Shown piece after piece: positions 45,475 through 48,127 of a stretch of DNA of 48,127 nt. This DNA is from Collinsella aerofaciens. GTDB taxonomy: Bacteria; Actinomycetota; Coriobacteriia; Coriobacteriales; Coriobacteriaceae. Where the stretch lies: the NCBI RefSeq assembly GCF_015555045.1, contig NZ_JADNJQ010000008.1:1-48127 (forward strand), written 5' to 3'. Under the pieces are notes generated by a model. It worked only from the letters and a program-made list of their open reading frames with translations, made no database searches and was not told the origin of the DNA. Both the position numbers and the translations under genes were made by a program. The first letter of the stretch is position 1. Each line of letters begins with the position of its first letter.

Positions 45475-45522
45475 AGTTTTTTGAAAAAAGTACTTGCGTC
45501 TTTTGGACAACTCGCGTAAATT
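45475..45522 (+). promoter_or_regulatory. Promoter of tRNA Gly-Cys-Gly cluster
   Basis: A 17-nt A/T module of the form AGTTTTTTGAAAAAAGT (45475-45491), two nt, TTGCGT (-35, 45494-45499), 17-nt spacer, TAAATT (-10, 45517-45522). The mature tRNA begins 12 nt after the -10 box. Confidence 0.8.
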
Positions 45523-45534
45523 AATAACCCGCAA

Positions 45535-45610
45535 GCGGACATGGCTCAGTTGGTAGAGCACAACCTTGCCAAGGTTGGGGTCGCGGGTTCGAGCCCCGTT
45601 GTCCGCTCCA
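45535..45610 (+). tRNA. tRNA-Gly(GCC), copy 1
   Basis: 76 nt with CCA. Acceptor GCGGACA pairs with TGTCCGC, discriminator T. Anticodon arm CAACC-TTGCCAA-GGTTG gives GCC (reads GGC/GGU). Identical to the copies at 45761 and 48049. Confidence 0.96.
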
Positions 45611-45620
45611 TTGCATTTCC

Positions 45621-45643
45621 GGACCGTTTAGGCGGTCCTTTTT
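45621..45643 (+). terminator. Terminator between tRNA-Gly and tRNA-Cys
   Basis: GGACCG (45621-45626) pairs with CGGTCC (45633-45638), then TTTTT to 45643, one nt before tRNA-Cys. The latter has no visible promoter of its own, so leaky termination or processing is likely. Confidence 0.75.
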
Positions 45644-45644
45644 C

Positions 45645-45718
45645 GGCGAAGTGGCCAAGTGGTAAGGCAGAGGCCTGCAAAGCCTTTACCCCCGGTTCGA
45701 ATCCGGGCTTCGCCTCCA
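45645..45718 (+). tRNA. tRNA-Cys(GCA)
   Basis: 74 nt with CCA. Acceptor GGCGAAG pairs with CTTCGCC, discriminator T (Cys uses U73). Anticodon arm GAGGC-CTGCAAA-GCCTT gives GCA. T loop GGTTCGAATCC. Confidence 0.96.
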
Positions 45719-45727
45719 GGCAACATC

Positions 45728-45754
45728 CGGGCGCTCCGGCGCCCGTTTTGTTTT
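45728..45754 (+). terminator. Terminator between tRNA-Cys and second tRNA-Gly
   Basis: CGGGCGC (45728-45734), loop TCCG, GCGCCCG (45739-45745), then TTTTGTTTT; it ends 6 nt before the next tRNA. Confidence 0.8.
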
Positions 45755-45760
45755 ACATAT

Positions 45761-45836
45761 GCGGACATGGCTCAGTTGGTAGAGCACAACCTTGCCAAGG
45801 TTGGGGTCGCGGGTTCGAGCCCCGTTGTCCGCTCCA
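45761..45836 (+). tRNA. tRNA-Gly(GCC), copy 2
   Basis: Identical in all 76 nt to copy 1. It follows the tRNA-Cys terminator without a recognisable promoter. Confidence 0.96.
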
Positions 45837-45846
45837 ACTATCTTAT

Positions 45847-45871
45847 GCGGTTCTAACGAACCGCGTTTTTT
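45847..45871 (+). terminator. Terminator after tRNA cluster
   Basis: GCGGTTC (45847-45853), loop TAAC, GAACCGC (45858-45864), then six Ts (45866-45871). Confidence 0.93.
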
Positions 45872-45882
45872 GTTGACGCTGC

Positions 45883-45982
45883 GCGGGCCCCGGGCACCCC
45901 ATCTTGCCCCTCAATCGTCGGTCGCGTACATAAAGTACGCTTCCCTCCTCTTTCGCGGCAACCTGGGGCACCCGGAGCCCGC
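45883..45982. repeat. Long intergenic hairpin element E (repeat family member)
   Basis: About 100 bp. GCGGGC/GCCCGC ends (45883-45888, 45977-45982), CCGGG/CCCGG, TTGCC (45904-45908) with GGCAA (45957-45961), and a central GCGTAC-ATAAA-GTACGC (45924-45940). It aligns over its full length to the reverse of element B, and its flanks (45892-45914 and 45951-45975) to those of element A. Located between the tRNA cluster and the glucosidase gene. Confidence 0.82.
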
Positions 45983-46172
45983 TCGCTGTCGTGGCCGGGA
46001 AAGTGGGTCTTCCGTTCTTTTCATTAATCGGTCGATTCGTCCCAGGAGGCTTGAACCCGAGAGGGAGCGAGCGTTTTGGGTCGTGGCTGTGGCGTTGTTT
46101 GCCGCGAATGTCCGCTTTGGGCGTATCATCGTGGGCATCTCGCATAACCTCGTTGCAAGGGAGATACGCCCC

Positions 46173-47906
46173 ATGGCTACAGAAAAGTCTTCTTCGCGCT
46201 CATGGATGTCCGACGCTGCGATCTATCAGATCTACCCGCGCTCGTTTAAGGATTCGACTGGTTCGGGTCTGGGCGATATCGCGGGCATTACCCAGCAGAT
46301 GGACTATCTTGAGCGGCTGGGTATCGAGGCCATCTGGCTGAGCCCGTTTTACCCATCGCCTCTTGTCGATGGCGGCTATGATGTGGCGGACTACTGCGAT
46401 GTCGACCCACGTCTCGGCTCGCTTGACGACTTCGATGACATGATCGCTGCGGCTCACGCGCGCGGCATCAAGGTCATCGTCGACATCGTGCCCAACCATT
46501 CATCCAACCAGCACCCCTGGTTCAAAGCCGCTCTTGCCGCCGGCCCCGGATCTCCCGAGCGCGCCCGTTATATCTTCCGCGATGGTTGCGGCGAGCATGG
46601 CGAGCTGCCTCCCACCAATTGGAATGCCAACTTTGGCGGCCCCGCATGGACGCGTGTTGCGGACGGTCAGTGGTATCTGCACATGTTTACGCCCGAGCAG
46701 CCGGACTTTGACTGGTCATGCCCTGAGGTTCACGCGCTCTTTTGCGACGTCCTGGCGTTTTGGAGCGATCGAGGCGTCGACGGCTTTCGCATTGATGTGG
46801 CGCAGGGTCTCGCCAAGGATCTCGACCGCGATGACCTCGACCGGTGGCATCTCGCCGAGGGCGATGACATGGTTGACGACGGCACCCATCCGCTGTGGGA
46901 CCGCAATGAGGTCCACGAGATCTATCGCGAGTGGCGCCGCGTGTTCGACCACTATAATCCGCCGCGCAGCGCCGTTGCCGAGGCGTGGGTGTTGCCCGAG
47001 CGCCAGTATCTCTACGCGCGTCCCAGCGAGCTTGGCCAGACATTCAACTTTGAGTTTGCCAAGGCCACTTGGACCTATAATGACATGCACACTGCAATCG
47101 AGAAGGGCTTGAAGGCAGCCGTCGAATCCGATTCCGCCTCGACCTGGGTACTCTCCAACCACGACGTGCCGCGCGTGGCGACACGCTATGCCCTGCCGCA
47201 AATCAAGGCGACGCGCTACCACCAGATTGCGCTCGACTGGCTCTTACGCGACGGGTCGTCTTATGACGAGGACCGTGAACTCGGCGAGCGCCGCGCGCGG
47301 GCGGCCCTTTTGCTTGAACTGGCGCTTCCGGGCTCGGCATACGTGTATCAGGGTGAGGAGCTCGGCCTTTTTGAGGTGGCTGATATCCCGTGGGCTGCAC
47401 TCGAAGACCCTACTGCGACCAATACGCACGGACCGAAGCGTGAGAAGGGGCGCGACGGCTGTCGTGTGCCCCTGCCGTGGGTGGCGGCGGACGATTCCGC
47501 GCATGGCGGATCGTTTGGGTTTTCGCCGGCAGACGCCGATGCGGCGCCCCATCTGCCGCAGCCTGCATGGTTTTCCGATTACGCTGCCGATAGGGAAGAG
47601 GCGGACCCGACATCGATGCTTTCGCTCTATCGTGACGCCCTCTGGCTGCGGCGCAAACTGCGCGGGTGTACCAACGATCTTTTGTGGCTCGATCTTGACG
47701 GGCGCACCGGTCTTGCGGATGGTGCCGAGGGCGCTGAGGGCGGCGTCATCGCCTATCGCCGTGACAACGGCTGGGCGTGTGTGACGAACTTTGGTGCAGC
47801 ACCCGTGGAGCTGCCGGCGGGCAGGGTCCTGCTCACCTCATCACCGCTTGCAGACGGCAGACTCGCGCAGGACAGCTCTGCCTGGATCATGCTCGGTGAG
47901 ATGTAG
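46173..47906 (+). CDS. GH13 family alpha-glucosidase (oligo-1,6-glucosidase-like)
   Basis: Predicted 577-residue cytosolic glycoside hydrolase that splits short alpha-glucosides such as isomaltose- or maltose-type oligomers. GH13 regions are visible: AIYQIYPRSFKDSTGSGLGD at the start, DIVPNHSS (region I), GFRIDVAQ with nucleophile Asp near residue 207 (II), AVAEAWV with acid/base Glu near 270 (III) and LSNHDVPR with Asp near 330 (IV), then YVYQGEELGL. No signal peptide. The ATG at 46173 has AAGGGAG upstream; frames reaching back to 45792 run across element E and a tRNA and are rejected. No transporter or regulator for glucosides is adjacent. Exact linkage preference cannot be read. Confidence 0.9.
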   Translation: MATEKSSSRSWMSDAAIYQIYPRSFKDSTGSGLGDIAGITQQMDYLERLGIEAIWLSPFYPSPLVDGGYDVADYCDVDPRLGSLDDFDDMIAAAHARGIKVIVDIVPNHSSNQHPWFKAALAAGPGSPERARYIFRDGCGEHGELPPTNWNANFGGPAWTRVADGQWYLHMFTPEQPDFDWSCPEVHALFCDVLAFWSDRGVDGFRIDVAQGLAKDLDRDDLDRWHLAEGDDMVDDGTHPLWDRNEVHEIYREWRRVFDHYNPPRSAVAEAWVLPERQYLYARPSELGQTFNFEFAKATWTYNDMHTAIEKGLKAAVESDSASTWVLSNHDVPRVATRYALPQIKATRYHQIALDWLLRDGSSYDEDRELGERRARAALLLELALPGSAYVYQGEELGLFEVADIPWAALEDPTATNTHGPKREKGRDGCRVPLPWVAADDSAHGGSFGFSPADADAAPHLPQPAWFSDYAADREEADPTSMLSLYRDALWLRRKLRGCTNDLLWLDLDGRTGLADGAEGAEGGVIAYRRDNGWACVTNFGAAPVELPAGRVLLTSSPLADGRLAQDSSAWIMLGEM

Positions 47907-47957
47907 GTGCCTCTTGCGGAGAGTTTGCGTTTGCCTGTACCTTCCGCGGCGGCTGAT

Positions 47958-47980
47958 GCCTTCGCGAGGCTCGCGAGGGC
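47958..47980 (+). terminator. Hairpin after the glucosidase gene
   Basis: GCCTTCGCGA (47958-47967) pairs with TCGCGAGGGC (47971-47980), one wobble, 3-nt loop; no direct T-tract, so termination is uncertain. Confidence 0.45.
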
Positions 47981-47988
47981 GTCGCAAA

Positions 47989-48036
47989 ACTTTTCAAAAA
48001 AAGTTCTTGCATAGGATGCGGGCATCACGTAAGATT
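47989..48036 (+). promoter_or_regulatory. Promoter of third tRNA-Gly
   Basis: A 17-nt A/T module starting ACTTTTC and ending AAAGT (47989-48005), two nt, TTGCAT (-35, 48008-48013), 17-nt spacer, TAAGAT (-10, 48031-48036), and 12 nt to the tRNA, the same layout as at 45475. Confidence 0.8.
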
Positions 48037-48048
48037 AATCCTCGTAAG

Positions 48049-48124
48049 CGGACATGGCTCAGTTGGTAGAGCACAACCTTGCCAAGGTTGGGGTCGCGGG
48101 TTCGAGCCCCGTTGTCCGCTCCAT
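48049..48124 (+). tRNA. tRNA-Gly(GCC), copy 3
   Basis: Identical in all 76 nt to the copies at 45535 and 45761, CCA encoded. The window ends 3 nt later, so a terminator or further tRNAs cannot be seen. Confidence 0.96.
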
Positions 48125-48127
48125 TTG

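Noticed and set aside
45541-45876. Open frames running through the tRNA cluster (repeating MAQLVEHNLAKVGVAGSSP)
   Set aside because: These are translations of the tRNA-Gly sequence, a known annotation artefact, and not proteins.

Overview
The window looks like chromosomal DNA of a gut Actinobacterium of the class Coriobacteriia, most likely Collinsella or a close relative. The clues are a GC-rich sequence with strong codon bias, a rapZ-whiA pair, an actinobacterial-type RapZ P-loop (Arg in place of Lys), tRNA genes that encode CCA, a gapA / pgk-tpiA-gpmI / secG run, and many peptide-type ABC genes. No species can be fixed from the sequence alone. I see no phage, plasmid, insertion-sequence, CRISPR or rRNA signal.

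Layout. 1-17.2 kb is a housekeeping block: coaE, a lytic transglycosylase and uvrB on the + strand; a leftward group of mrp and two flavoprotein genes, and a leftward LTA-synthase-like gene; then uvrA behind a candidate LexA box, and a tight ybaK-murJ-uvrC group. All three UvrABC excinuclease genes lie within 16 kb. 17.3-28.0 kb is best read as a sialic acid (or related amino sugar) acquisition operon. It holds a binding protein, a permease, a fused permease-ATPase and an ATPase of SatABCD type, a CE7 acetyl esterase, a CE7 paralogue without its catalytic serine, an N-acetylneuraminate-lyase-like aldolase, a ROK kinase and NanE. Together these would import sialic acid, remove O-acetyl groups, cleave to ManNAc, phosphorylate it and epimerise it to GlcNAc-6-P. 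28.1-35.3 kb holds rapZ-whiA, the triose-phosphate part of glycolysis and secG. 35.5-41.5 kb is a second, conventional oligopeptide importer (oppABCDF).

41.5-48.1 kb holds long palindromic intergenic elements, tRNA-Leu, a PAS-GAF-PP2C phosphatase beside a fused STAS/anti-sigma-kinase protein (a partner-switching pair with no sigma factor next to it), a tRNA Gly-Cys-Gly cluster, a GH13 alpha-glucosidase and a third identical tRNA-Gly.

The most interesting signals are three. (1) A dispersed family of roughly 90-100 bp intergenic hairpins (three members, at 26.1, 27.3 and 45.9 kb) that share end sequences and show compensatory base changes. (2) The active/inactive pair of CE7 esterases inside the sialic acid operon. 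(3) The sialic-acid-type transporter, whose ATPases both lack the cysteine motif that is intact in the second transporter of the same window. Two further giant palindromes (41.5-42.0 kb), a nested inverted repeat in the leader of the transporter operon, and a conserved 17-nt palindromic module in front of three tRNA promoters are also reported.
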